Notes under the pieces: model-generated
Databases searched by the model: none
What the model saw: only the letters and a program-made list of their open reading frames with translations
What the model was told of the DNA's origin: nothing
Position numbers and translations under genes: made by a program
NCBI GenBank assembly: GCA_051453625.1
Contig: JBOZIK010000001.1
Coordinates: 269,566,630-269,602,724, forward strand
Reading direction: 5' to 3'
Length of the DNA: 36,095 nucleotides
Source: Welwitschia mirabilis
Taxonomy: Eukaryota; Gnetophyta; Gnetopsida; Welwitschiales
In this document: piece by piece, positions 20,121 through 30,139 of the stretch
How the letters are laid out: every line of letters begins with the position of its first letter
Position numbering within the stretch: the first letter of the stretch is position 1

Positions 20121-20390
20121 ATAGCACGATTTGGCTTTGGTAGAGGTTTTGATTCTTCAGATGAGGATGCACTCTTAAAGATGGAACTTGAAAATGTCCT
20201 AGATAGGCTTGTGGATGATCCAGTTAAGAGAGTTCCAGTTGCAAAAGACTTGACGTATAGACAGAATATGGGTTTAATGATTCAAAGGCCTATGACAAAG
20301 GCAATGAAACCTGAGATTAAACCAACTGAAATAAGTTTTTTAATTGTATTAATAATATGTTTTCTAAAAATATCATCTAATTCACTTTAA
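20121..20390 (+). pseudogene. Unassigned coding-like fragment after right LTR
   Basis: A frame is open from 20121 to the stop at 20388-20390. It reads FGFGRGFDSSDEDALLK, then an amphipathic ELENVLDRLVDDPVKRV stretch. The last third turns hydrophobic (SFLIVLIICFL) and is probably non-coding. No family is recognised. It could be an internal exon of the hAT relic that follows, or an unrelated fragment flanking the LTR insertion. The first methionine is at 20181, but nothing marks it as a true start. Confidence 0.35.
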
Positions 20391-20429
20391 TGCTTCACTA
20401 TTTTAAAACACTAGCGGCCTAATTATGGC

Positions 20430-21107
20430 TTGAACATCTTGGCTTTAAAAGAGACAACCATTCATATTGTTCCACAACCATGTAGTACATCTGGCAATTG
20501 CTTGAACTTTGGAGTTTGTAGTTCATATTTTCATGATGTACCTTCTTTCACAAGGTGTAAGCATAGTTATAGCATCTTCAAGCACACACACACACTCAAA
20601 GAAGCGCAATCGGCTTACAACCCAAAAGATAAATGATTCAGTTTTTGACCATCAGAACCTTAGATTTGATCTGAAGAAACTAGTGTCAACAACTTCAAAG
20701 TTAATACGCCTTGATCTATGTCATCAATCTCTCCCTTGTGACTAATGGATTGGAGAGGAGGATGCAAATGATGATACTTCTCATGATGATGATATGCCCT
20801 TTGACACTCCTATTGATATTTCACATCCAGGCACAAGTCACACTATTGTTGTTATGAGAGAGATAGTCATTGGTTCTTTTTCAACACAGAGTCCTCATGC
20901 TGATGATTATTCTAATGATGATTAGGAAGACCATATTCTAGATAAGGACATTGCAAGTTATGCCTCTTCTAATTCGAAGTCTAGTGATGATGAGGAAGAG
21001 CCTTTTTTTGGCATGAATGAGATTGGCATGCCCCAATTGTAGATTGATCTAGTACGCAAAGCACCTCCATCTCATTCTATATCCTTTCGACCACAAAAGA
21101 AGTGAGC
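20430..21107 (+). pseudogene. Second hAT transposase relic, C-terminal part
   Basis: The dimerisation domain is readable in pieces. IHIVPQPCSTSG at about 20457-20493 matches the usual ILSQPCSSSG block, and KKRNRLTTQKINDSVF at about 20599-20650 matches KKRNRLTTQRLNDLVYVHYNLRL, continuing as DHQNLRFDLKK. Between them an insertion of about 60 bases and a short CA run at about 20583-20594 break the domain. An acidic tail with DDTSHDDDMPF follows, interrupted by stops at about 20743 and 20923 and ending near 21107. The rest of the transposase is not seen. This relic differs from the hAT at 0.4-4.8 kb. Confidence 0.72.
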
Positions 21108-21770
21108 ACTACACGACAAGACTAGTAAGGGTTTTTCTAAGAACCCTCGAGACCTTATCATATATAGATTCATCCATTGCCGCATTTTTGTGTGGTTATG
21201 GTCTTCTAGCCTTTTAGGTTGTGTAGACTGGCACCCCTTGTTTGATGTTCGCTCTGCATGAAATATTCAGACTATTGGATTGTTATGTTTCACGCAATTA
21301 AAAATAAGACATAATGCACTATACTTTTTGTTTTTTCAAAGTTTCCTTCTCTTCAATACATGTTTGAGGTGCATAATATGTTTCTAAATTGGTCATTGAT
21401 ATCTTAACTATGCTTTTAATTTTACGCTTCAACATTCAATTACTAAAAGTCGAAACCATCTAATGCACATTTAGATGTTTTATCACATTCTTAAATGGTT
21501 ATTTACACAGAAAATGTGTCTAGTAATGTCTCACATTGTTGATATTAGAGAAATGATTTTTTTCAATGCTTTTTCAATGTCAACCTTTTTTGTTGACTAG
21601 CCTCTGAATCGCCGCCCTGACTTCTTTTTGAATATTGTCAACTTTTTACTCTTACCCACTTTTTAATCATTGTGATAACGTTACATTTCATACTATAATT
21701 CCTTTTCAAATCTCCAAACTTTCCTTCCATTCTTTAACAATTAAGTTGTAAATAGATCAAGTATGAGATT
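21108..21770. other. Unassigned spacer
   Basis: No protein similarity is visible on either strand. It may include hAT 3' UTR on the left and the 3' end of the minus-strand LINE on the right, but no poly(T) tract marks that LINE end clearly. Confidence 0.35.
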
Positions 21771-21779
21771 CTTTTCTTC

Positions 21780-22090
21780 TAAGTCTTAAATTATGTGCTT
21801 TCAAAACCTACCATAGCACATGAGGAAGCAAATGCCAAAAGCAATATTCACCTCCCGCCCATATATAGGCCAATGTTCATTTGTTCTACTAAGTGTTCAA
21901 CGTCATTTGGAAAAACCATATGTTGCTTTGTCATTTAAAAAACGAAATCCCAAACTTTTCTTACCCACTTACAGTGAAGAAAACAATGTCTAGAGGATTC
22001 TTCTTCATTTTTGTAAAAGTAATAGCAATTTGAAATTATCCAACCACGTTTCTAAAGATTCTCTAGAAAAGGTAATTTATTTGACTCTAC
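21780..22090 (-). pseudogene. zf-RVT domain remnant of LINE ORF2
   Basis: Translated on the minus strand, the segment reads a KRGWI block, then YKNEEESSRH and FLHCKWVRKVWDFV near 22030-21940. This matches the zf-RVT pattern in which a C-x2-C pair precedes 'EE... HLFLHC... VW'. One cysteine of the first pair appears as tyrosine (YFYKNEE). ASSCAMVG-like scraps follow in place of the usual WxIWxERN block. The domain closes ORF2 in plant LINEs and its exact role is unsettled. Confidence 0.7.
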
Positions 22091-22640
22091 TAGAGGGGGA
22101 AAAGGTTGTAGCTTTGGGCTAATTCCAATTTCACCCCATCTACTTGCATTCCTGTTCAAAGGATAACTTTTGAAAAAATGTAACTTATAAATATTAAAAT
22201 TATCTTTACCTTCTCATTTCCTATTTCCATGAAAAGCTCAATACATATAATCTTTCACCATTTCAAGAGCCTTCAATACTATGTGGACCTTCAAACAAAT
22301 TTTAGAATGATTAAAATATTTAGCCTTTAACACTTGAACCTATTTCTATTCTCTATACGTAATTGTCAAACTATTTTACCTAAGAGGGAAAGATTTAAGA
22401 CTCGAAGCCATTTTCTATTCTTTTGATTCTTCCAATTTAACATATTACATGTGTTCCTTAACATTTTTTTTTTTTTGGATACCTATAATTGCTTTATGCC
22501 TATAGCTTTAGCTTTCCACTATTCTTGAATTTTTTATTTTCAAATAGAGGAAATGAATCCAACCATTCATCCATCTAAAAAATGAGCACCTATTTTGATT
22601 AATGTGGGTTTGCAGAAGAATCAACCAACGAGTTGAATAA
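22091..22640 (-). pseudogene. LINE ORF2 deletion junction region
   Basis: This stretch lies where reverse transcriptase should be. No RT box (FADD, KLD or SPGPDG type) is readable in any minus frame. There are short residues of the post-endonuclease region such as WLDSFPLFE near 22540. An (T)14 run at 22467-22480 may mark an old junction or slippage site. Confidence 0.5.
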
Positions 22641-23300
22641 ATATCAGTAATAATTCGACTCTCAAGAGCCCAAAAAAGCCAAAAGGCAAGAAATATTCAT
22701 AAGGAACCCATCTAGCTTTTCAAGAATTAAATTCGAACTAGACTTTTTATTGCTCCAAGTATTAGTAGAGTTTTCCATTAGAAGTTCCATCAAACCATAG
22801 TCATCTATACCTCTTCTGAAAATTTCTTTTTTCTATAAAACCAAAAATTCCCACCCTTTTTTTTTATCATATTCATGAAGAATAGCATTGAAATCACCGC
22901 CACTCAAAATAGGATCTAAAAATTTTGAATATTTTGATATAAGAAGTTACAAAATTCTTTCATTCCTTTGGGAGTTGGTGGACAATAAACACTAAGAAAA
23001 ATTAAGGAAACACTTTCTACATGAAATATCTAAACAATACTATACTAATTATTCCAAAGCTCTGTTGCATTCCAACAAGGAAATCATAATAACCAAATGA
23101 CACTTGATTTGCCAATTGATTCTAAAAAAGCAAAACAGTATTGAAAAAAGTCCATATCACAAATTTTGTCACTAATTGAAGCTAAACATTTGGTTTTACA
23201 AATGAAAACACAATTAGGATTTTCCTTTTGACATCACATTTTAAGGGTGTCGAATTCTCAATGGGTTACCAACCAACTAAATTTTCATTATGACACAACG
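22641..23300 (-). pseudogene. Endonuclease domain remnant of LINE ORF2
   Basis: On the minus strand the N-terminal part reads NPLRIRHLKCDVK near 23270, then NCVFICKTK near 23215, where the usual catalytic glutamate of ETK is K. YCPPTPKGMKEFCNFL follows at about 22990-22945, GGDFNAILHEYDKK at about 22902-22861, and a block with IDDYGLMELLMENSTNTWSN at about 22830-22760. The order and spacing match plant L1 endonucleases. Stops and frame changes between blocks confirm that it is broken. Confidence 0.78.
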
Positions 23301-23415
23301 GGATGATTCCCTCCATGCCTAATGATATTTTCCTCTTTTCTACCTTTTCTAATCATAGCACCATAATCTCTTCTTGCATTTCTGATATTTGCAAAAACAA
23401 ATCTTTAGAAAGAGA

Positions 23416-23739
23416 TCAATAATCTTCTCTTGGTTTAGTTCTCTTCCCTGAAGACCCTACATTTCCTTGAAGATAATGTTTAGTAGGAGAGGTTGAGACA
23501 CTAAAATAAGTCACTACGAGAAGTTTGTAAGGATTCATTAACTTTTCTGGTTCTGCATCTACAATTTCTTTAAAAATATCTTCAACTATTTCATTTATGT
23601 GAAGGTCCAAAGATATTAAATCTTCATCATGTTTAGTAACTAATTTATCCTTATTCTTTTTCCCCTCATAATCCTCTACACATGGTTCAATCTTTTCAAG
23701 AACTGCATTTTTCTCAAAAATCATCTTATGAAGATTCAA
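23416..23739 (-). pseudogene. Hypothetical charged protein upstream of LINE endonuclease
   Basis: A 107-codon open frame on the minus strand lies just before the endonuclease remnant and runs in the same direction. It is rich in Lys and Glu, with a basic tail (GSSGKRTKPRED). No domain is recognised. Its place suggests the C-terminal part of ORF1 or the N-terminal leader of ORF2. Because it is short and lies in relic DNA, translation today is unlikely. Confidence 0.4.
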
Positions 23740-23977
23740 GATTGCTTCTAAATTTTATTGGAAAAGGAAAAAACTTTGATTTTGCACTATAACATTTGAA
23801 TCAAAGCCGATTATTTGTTTAGAAGAAATATCTTGCTCTCTTATATTCATAGTTTTCTCTTTGATTGAAATATTAATCGGACTAGTCTTTCTTCCCACTC
23901 TTTTCTTTAGGAATCCATTTCCTTTCTTGAATAAATTTTCTTCTTAAAATAAATATGACTTTGAATTTTTCTTTCGC
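23740..23977. other. Unassigned spacer
   Basis: No coding similarity was recognised in this short AT-rich stretch. It may be the 5' part of the minus-strand LINE. Confidence 0.3.
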
Positions 23978-24342
23978 ATGAAAGGTGAAATTTCCTTCAT
24001 TGATGACATAGATGAATGCTTTGCTAAAAAGAACAAGAACGTTATGAATATTTGTAGAAGAAATTTGAACATGAACAATTTCACGAAAAAGGAACTACCC
24101 TATTTGTCAATATGCAAACCTAACAATTTGGATAAGTTCGACAAAATGGGAAAATTATTTGAGAAACAATTGTAGGATCCTACAAATCTTGATCTAAATT
24201 TCGCATTGGTATCCAAATTGTTCTCTAGCCTTCAATTAAATAAAGATCTAAATCTTGTATATTTGGCTTTCATGAGTGAAAATTCCAAGATGGATAAGAT
24301 CCATATCTATCAATTTCATACAAGAAAAGATTGCATTCTAAT
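23978..24342 (+). pseudogene. Hypothetical coding-like stretch
   Basis: The plus frame from 23978 is interrupted by only one stop (24173-24175) over about 120 codons. It reads, among others, FIDDIDECFAKK, SICKPNNLDKFDK and, after the stop, MSENSKMDKIHIYQF. The composition is Lys/Asn-rich, as expected for AT-rich DNA, and no family is recognised. It may be a relic of an unidentified element or chance. Confidence 0.25.
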
Positions 24343-24599
24343 TTACTAGGGGATAAGAAAATCCAAATATTTCTAGAATGTTCAAAAATTTGGATCTCAA
24401 AATTGGATACTTTGATAAGCTTTGCACATCTATAAAAGTTAGGGAAACTTCAAAAAACTAATGAAGGAATGTTGAAGAATGGGGCCATTTTTATTCCAGC
24501 ATTCAATTTCCGCCGAATCCAAAAAAAATGCATTTGTTGTTGACCATATATTGTGAAGGCCCTATGCTAGTTGTAGAATCCATTCCTCCAATTTCAAAG
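24343..24599. other. Unassigned spacer before Copia gag piece
   Basis: No motif is recognised. The end may include the N-terminal part of the gag remnant that follows. Confidence 0.3.
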
Positions 24600-24960
24600 G
24601 CTCAAGCACTTACTTAGCAGTGTCTACATGATTCTGTTGGTATGAATATGCAAGATGCACAATTTCCAGATGAGCTATGGAACAAATTGGCAAATCTTTA
24701 CACATAAGGACAATGACAAATCAAGCCCTTCTTCATCAAAAGTTGCACACTTTGAAGCCAGAGGGAAATGAAACTATGGCCCACTACTTGCAAAGAATCA
24801 ACATCGTTGTTTCACAAATCGCTATTGTAAGAATGGAAATCTCAAACAAGAACAAGGCATTGACTTTGTAGAATTTGTTGTGTAAATAATGGGATTGCCT
24901 AGTGACATCATTGACCAATAATACTCTATGGTCACTGAACTTTGATGATGTGGTTAGTGT
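24600..24960 (+). pseudogene. Copia gag remnant (UBN2-like)
   Basis: Copia gag forms the particle that packages element RNA. The frame around 24677-24871 and the bases just before it read DELWNKLANLYT, then, after a frame change, TMTNQALLHQKLHTLK, NETMAHYLQRI and NKNKALTL. This is the typical plant Copia gag pattern (LWxKLxxLY...L..KL..LKM...  D..KAL.LL..LP). It breaks off near 24960 without reaching a zinc knuckle. It reads in the same direction as the RNase H piece at 25.8-26.1 kb and may belong to the same element. Confidence 0.72.
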
Positions 24961-25371
24961 AGGGCCATGACTAGCAACAAGTGCGAATTATACTTTTTTT
25001 CCCTCCTTGGTTCATATGTTCATTTGGGTATGCAAGTAACTATGTTGCCTAATATGTGCCTTGGTTAGCTTATTATTTTTGAAAGCCACATGCATAGGCA
25101 TTTTGGAGGCTATTATTGTTGATATCACCTTCTACTTGTTGAATTGAGAAGCCCTCATCCTATTTAGATGTTTAGTGCAAAGGATGTTCCTTAAAACGTG
25201 TTACGCATCCCAGTTAGCTCTTTTCTGCGTTTCTAATAATAATGGTCAGCAATGGATAGGAGTTTTGTAGTATGGCACTCTTATTCTAACTTGTTTTTTG
25301 TCCTTTTGTTACTTAGAGTGCAGTTGCTTTTTTTGAAGACTGGTCAAACTTGTCTTTAAATAGAAGATTGT
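24961..25371. other. Unassigned sequence between gag piece and LTR-like repeat
   Basis: No coding similarity was found. If the gag and RNase H pieces belong to one element, protease, integrase and RT should have been here and are missing. Confidence 0.35.
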
Positions 25372-25775
25372 TAAGACTTCCCCTTTTTATTATGTTCAGT
25401 TTTGTTCATTTATATTACGCAAGGCCTAACCCTTTTAGATATAATCAATGGATATTTATTATTTATCTTATGGGGTTTGGCATCAAGTCGATGCTAAGTC
25501 ATAGTTACTTTAGGTTTTAACACTGAAAGGAGTCATTAGAAGAAGACATGGGTTAGGGGAAGACGTATAAGGGTTTTGACTACCACTTTAGCTATTGTAA
25601 ACAGCCTATGTCTTTGGGTTGTTCTAATCTAATAAAGGGCTCCGCTATTTTGTGAAGGTAGGGCAAAGACGGCCAAAGCCCCATTAGTCCCTGTCTCTAT
25701 TTGCCCTTTTTGTTGTTGTTGTGTTCTTCCACCATTGTATTTTCATTTTCTGCCTCATTTTTGCAGTAGTTACCA
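25372..25775 (+). repeat. LTR-like dispersed repeat, copy B
   Basis: This is the longer relative of 10560-10855, sharing the GGATATTTATTATTTATCTT, GTTCTAATCTAATAAAGGGC and CCATTAGTC blocks. It begins near TGTTAAGACTTCCCC, which is the usual look of a Copia LTR start, and follows the purine-rich AATAGAAGAT. About 100 bases at 25517-25615 have no match in copy A. The LTR identity is inferred. The repeat relationship is clear. Confidence 0.65.
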
Positions 25776-25789
25776 CATCTCCAACACGA

Positions 25790-26095
25790 TGTTTCATCGT
25801 ATGCTACAAACTCTAAATAATTGCTCTCACTTAGGTAACCAAGGAAATGAGATGGTTGAGATATCTGCTTGGATGGTTTGGCTTTAAGCAAAAGAGCTGG
25901 AAGATTTTGCATGATGAACAAAGTGCCATGTGCTTGGTCAAAAATACAGCTTTTCATCATTTTGAACATAACATCTCACTGTTTAGTCTCATCTCATTAG
26001 GAAAGCTACTGAGAAAGGATTGTTGTAGTTTGTCAAATTTCACACAAAGGAAAATGTAGTCGATGCTTTGACCGAATAGCGGATTGGATTGTAAA
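25790..26095 (+). pseudogene. Copia RNase H C-terminal remnant
   Basis: RNase H degrades the RNA of the cDNA hybrid. The region reads VTKEMRWLRYLLGWFGF (about 25838-25888), then ILHDEQSAMCLVKNTAFHH (about 25898-25960), matching the usual 'DNQSAIxLxxNPVxH' block with the catalytic D replaced by E. After a frame change, LIRKATEKGLL and FVKFHTKENVVDAL (about 25990-26075) match the C-terminal end. Stops at the ends of both blocks make it inactive. Confidence 0.8.
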
Positions 26096-27920
26096 ATCAA
26101 TTAGGGTAGTTATTAAACCTAAATTGTATTTAGGGTTTTGTTACTTTACCCAATGGCATACTTGTTAATTACATATATCCCTCAAGCCATTGAGAGTGAA
26201 GTGTCATATGCTTCACAGCTATCTATATTCTCTGAAGCATTTGGCCACTAATAAGAGTTCTACATTGCCTTGCCAAGGAAGTAAGCTAGAAAGGAGCTCA
26301 ACCTCATTAATCTTGTGTGTGCTTGCATTTCTGTTTGTTTTTACTCACCTTGTTTTATGCCTCATTCACTTTGGTAACATATAGAATAACAGAAGTCTTC
26401 TCCAATCCAATCCATGAAACACTTAACGAAGGAGAAAATCTTAAATGACTAGATAGGACAATTGAACACAAATTCCTAAGGATGAGGTAAAAATTTGCTA
26501 ATGATACAAGAAGCATATTGTTTCATAGTGCAATCAAGCTTAGATAGAGGAATTACACTTTAAATCCCAAAATAGATTAAATTCACATAAAATCATTGGA
26601 CCCAAAGAGACTATCAAAGACACAAAGAAAAGACAATGTGTTGTTTGTGGTCGTAGACTAGCTAAACAAGACTGCTTACTACATTTGATACCAAGCTTAA
26701 TCATCTTGAATGAAGCTGATAACTTTCTATTAATAGTTTCATTAAACATGATGACTACTCTGGAACCAAAACTAGGTTCAATACTATCTAACATTTAGAA
26801 ACATATGAGCGGACTAAGAAATCAACACAATTTGCAAGGATATATTATGAAGTTATCTAGAAAGCCAAATCCAAGACAATGGAAAAATATTTGCAGCAAG
26901 ACCAGATTGTTAACAACCAGTTTTTTCTTTTTCTTTTTTCCCCCTTTTTACCCAGCAAGAGTTAATTCCATAGTGCACTCCCCAAGGACACTAGAAAGGT
27001 TAATAGGATGAAAACTCATGCACCCAACAGTTGACCACCATATGTTCAGTCTCGCTCATGATTGATGCCCAAGAGGTTGAAGATGAACACATGCACAGAA
27101 CAACCACCGAACCCACACAACGTAGGACACAAACAGAAGATCTTGAAACTCACCACTTATCAAACCAGCTATGCTGTGCCTTAGGTCCATGACAAGCAAG
27201 TTAACACACATTAATCAGCAGTACTTATTGAAGAATTTGCATGTAGATGGTGATAGGCAAAAAAGTTAAGTGAATCAACATAGATGACCCATATAATTCC
27301 GTTCAGAGAAGAAGTGATGGAAATAGCAAAATCCTAGAGGGCATTGGCAAACTAGGAAACTAAACCATATTTAACCCTACACAAGTCAAAACTTGCAAAA
27401 TATAACAAATCAACACAGTGGAAGACAAATCAACTTTGTTAGATACAAGGAAAAGAAACAGTGTCTTTCATGTTAGCCTCCTCGAGTCATATGAAAGGGC
27501 AGCATGATGACTAGAAAGCATTGTTCCTAATTGTCGGAAATGTAATTGCAATTGAGAGTAACTTTTCCTGTGAATCAATAAAAGTACAGAAATATTGTGC
27601 TCAAAAGCTTGGTCAGGAAAAAACCAGCATGGAATGGGATTGAATTGTAACGAGTAGACATCACTAAGGCTACCCATTCCAATCTACGCATGACTATTAT
27701 AAAATTAGATGACAAGCAGCAAGTGAAATAGAGGCAAGTATGACTAATAGGTAATTATTTCTTGTACAATAAATAAGACAGCAGAGTAGATAAATAGTTG
27801 GTCACATTAAATGGTTACATGCAAACGAAAAAGCTAGGTGGTGGAGGAAGAGGCGAGTTTGTAACATAACAGTCTCTAGAAGCTATGCATTGCCTATTAA
27901 AAAAAAATTTCATATTCTAA
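26096..27920. other. Unassigned region, possible Copia 3' end on the left
   Basis: No protein family is recognised. The first 300 bases could include a 3' LTR of the RNase H relic, but neither a polypurine tract nor TG...CA ends can be placed. A strong pyrimidine run lies at 26911-26948. Open frames near 26540-26794 (minus) and 27468-27677 (minus) show no motif. Intron or promoter material of an undetected gene cannot be excluded. Confidence 0.35.
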
Positions 27921-28260
27921 GTGCAGAAACATTAATTAAACGTTCTTGTTGAGGTTGCTTAGCTAAAAATAGCATGAACTAATTAAGCAATATGCCATGT
28001 GACAAAATGCTGCTATGAATGATCATGTTATGTTTAAAACAGTGTGAACGTTGAAGGAAAAATACATGCACTGTATTAGTCTATTGAGGAGTGCAAAAAC
28101 ATTAATTAAATGTTCTTGTTGATGTTGCTCAGCCAAAAATAGCATGAACTAATTAAGTAATATGCCATGTGACAAAATGTTGCTATGAATGATCAAGTTA
28201 TGTTTAAAACAGTGTGAATGTTGAAGGGAAAAAATACATTAACTGTATTAGTCTATTGAG
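27921..28260. repeat. 170-bp direct tandem duplication
   Basis: 27921-28090 and 28091-28260 are direct copies differing at about a dozen positions and a few single-base indels. Both start GTGCARAAACATTAATTAAA and end AGTCTATTGAG. The divergence shows the event is old. No coding frame is conserved between the copies. Confidence 0.92.
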
Positions 28261-28462
28261 CTTTTGTTAGTAACCGTGATAAGGAACATGCCAAGTAGGA
28301 AATGAGCAACATTCCAAGTATGAAATAAGGTACGCATTTGCAGGTGCAACAATACAGAACATGTGCTGATGATGTGATTGCTCATTAGAAAACCAAATGG
28401 ATACCCATGCCTTTTGAAGGGCTGAACGCCATGTATCCTAGCAAGACATTGTTAGTGGTAAA

Positions 28463-28829
28463 TGTTGGAGTTGAAGTCAAATCCTCTTTTTGTATCCTCT
28501 ATTTTTCCCTTGGTGTAGCACTTTGTTTGTAAAGTGTATTTCTCTTTTATATTATAAAGTGAGAAGGGGCTGTTTATAAGTTAATGTAAAATTAGGGATT
28601 TTAACCTAAAGTGAGCCTCTATTTAAGGGGAGAGTTTTGAGGGAGGAGCATGACATTCAGAACACTCTGGCTATCAAGGACGGCTTGTATCCTTGGACTA
28701 CTTGTCTTGAAATATTAAGAGAGCTTTGCATTGCTTCCGTGGTTTTTCCTCACATCGGGGTTTTCCACATAAATTCTTGTGTGTTGTTTTGCTTCCTGTT
28801 CATGTTGTTTTTCACTGCTATTCTTAACA
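28463..28829 (+). repeat. 5' LTR of Copia copy 1
   Basis: It starts TGTTGGAGTTGAAG and ends TTCTTAACA, with a degenerate primer-binding site one base later. The last 150 bases align with 32110-32259. A TATA-like CTATTTAAGG lies at 28619-28628. The TG...CA ends and PBS position support these borders. The 5-base flank GTAAA cannot be checked against the other side, as the 3' end is missing. Confidence 0.82.
28619..28628 (+). promoter_or_regulatory. Possible LTR TATA box
   Basis: CTATTTAAGG sits 210 bases before the LTR end, followed by purine-rich GGAGAG. The distance fits the U3/R border of a plant Copia LTR. It is a prediction from sequence only. Confidence 0.4.
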
Positions 28830-28831
28830 AC

Positions 28832-28843
28832 TAGTATTAAAGA
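28832..28843 (+). promoter_or_regulatory. Degenerate primer-binding site
   Basis: TAGTATTAAAGA stands where TGGTATCAGAGC, complementary to initiator tRNA-Met, is expected. The changes are mainly G to A and C to T, as left by decay of methylated cytosines. The site would prime poorly. Confidence 0.75.
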
Positions 28844-28845
28844 CT

Positions 28846-29154
28846 AGTTAGGGTTTACCTCAAGGTGTTGCAGTAAAGGTTGGGAAGCTGCAGGAATTGT
28901 TGGAGCTTCCATGAGTGAAGCTTGTTAATGGAGCGAGTGAGGGCAATGAACAAACGAATAAGTTGTGTTGTTACTTGTGGTTGTAGAGCAAGCGAAGCAA
29001 GCGACGCAACGCAAGTCCGAGTAGAGAGAAGCGAAGTGAGGGGCAAAACTTTTGGGATCTGTCTGTATAGTTTCGCAACATTCTTTTTGCGTTGGTACCA
29101 GTTGGATACGCTTCTTTGAGACAAAGTGTGAAGGAGAGGTTACAAACAACAAAT
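28846..29154 (+). other. Copia copy 1 leader with GCGAAG-type repeats
   Basis: The untranslated leader between primer site and gag includes a stretch at about 28930-29042 with repeated AGCGAAGC-like words. The related leader of copy 2 is longer and has the opening GAAGCTT unit twice, while here it occurs once (from about 28917). Long antisense open frames here result from the stop-poor composition and are not genes. Confidence 0.7.
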
Positions 29155-29870
29155 ATGCTCATTGGCCGAAACTAGAACATTTGGAGTGTTCTAATGAAAG
29201 TCGCTTTAGTGCAAAAGGAGTGCCTTGAAGCTCTGGAGTCTGCAAAACCAACACTCATGAAGGACGAAAAATGGGAAAAGGTGAAAAGGAAGGCTTTGTC
29301 TCATATACATCCAAGTTTAAATAGCGGAATCCTATAGTCAATTAAATAGGATATGGATCCTCATGACCTCTGGCAAACTCTAAAGAACAGGTTTGATATT
29401 TGAACACATTTCACATTTACCAAAAGGTGTTCAAAGGCAAGGAAACGGTCAGAAGTTTCATTACAAGATTTAGTTAAGTCTTATGCCTGATTGAATTCTC
29501 TTCCTGAAGTTTGGTCTGGAGTAATGACATCTATTACTACATCTCTGAATATTACCCCGATCACTTTTGAGCAGGTTGTGTCTACGCTTCAAGATTCTAA
29601 GGGTAGACTCAAGCAAATGCAATCTTCAGAGGGTTGTTTGTAGCTGAAAATAGAGGCACAAATAAGAAACATGACCAAAGCATGGGGAGAAGCAAAAGCA
29701 AAGGAGTTTCTTGTAGCAAAAACGTCAAATGGTGGTTTTGTAAGAAAAAGGGACATGCGAAGAAAGACTATTATGCTTGAAAGGCAAAGCACAAAGAGAG
29801 GAATGAATAGGGCCACTTGGGAGAGTCTTCCTCACAGGTCAAATAGGCAGATGACAGAGTTAGTTTTCTA
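29155..29870 (+). pseudogene. Copia copy 1 gag pseudogene
   Basis: The ATG at 29155 aligns with the start in copy 2 (32674) and leads to NIWSVLMKVALVQKECLEAL, KDEKWEKVKRKAL and WQTLKNRF, the plant Copia gag (UBN2) pattern. Stops occur at codon 7 and twice near 29330-29350. A block of about 65 bases present in copy 2 (about 32996-33060, reading LDEMMGNLLKLEE) is missing here near 29462. The zinc knuckle at about 29730-29775 reads FCKKKGHAKKDYYA, so the last cysteine has become tyrosine and the first is lost. Confidence 0.82.
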
Positions 29871-29889
29871 GTGTCAGAACCATGTAGTC

Positions 29890-30115
29890 TTCTAACAGAA
29901 AGGTCTAGTCAAGACGTTTGGCTAGTTGATTTGGGTGCTTCCTTTCATATCTGTCTAGATCATTTTGCTTTCTCTACTTAAACCTCTTCAGGTTGTTAGA
30001 GTACGCAACATTGTTTTGGAGCAGCCAGGATTGCCCAAGGTTAACATTAACAATGTTCGTAATGTTTCGAAGGTGACGAAGAAGTTGACTTCAATTACAT
30101 AGCTTGATGATTAGG
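29890..30115 (+). pseudogene. Copia copy 1 protease remnant
   Basis: The aspartic protease would cut the gag-pol polyprotein. The active site appears as VWLVDLGASFHIC at about 29918-29956, with leucine replacing the serine or threonine of D-S/T-G. The catalytic aspartate and glycine remain. About 45 bases found in copy 2 after FSLY are missing. LPKVNINNVRNVSK follows at about 30030-30072, matching copy 2, and a stop replaces the Q of TQLDD. Confidence 0.72.
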
Positions 30116-30139
30116 CTTGGGCTTCTCTAGCAGAGGAGG

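Larger units (their letters stand above)
21780..23739 (-). mobile_element. Minus-strand LINE relic lacking its RT
   Basis: On the minus strand, an endonuclease remnant (about 23290-22640) is followed by a zf-RVT-like C-terminal region (about 22080-21780). Only about 560 bases separate them, where a plant L1 ORF2 normally has roughly 2 kb of RT. The RT has therefore been deleted. A Lys/Glu-rich frame upstream may be the 5' coding part. Stops and shifts are frequent throughout. Confidence 0.72.

Noticed and set aside
20583-20594. CA repeat as a possible regulatory microsatellite
   Set aside because: It is short, lies inside the broken hAT domain, and is explained by slippage.
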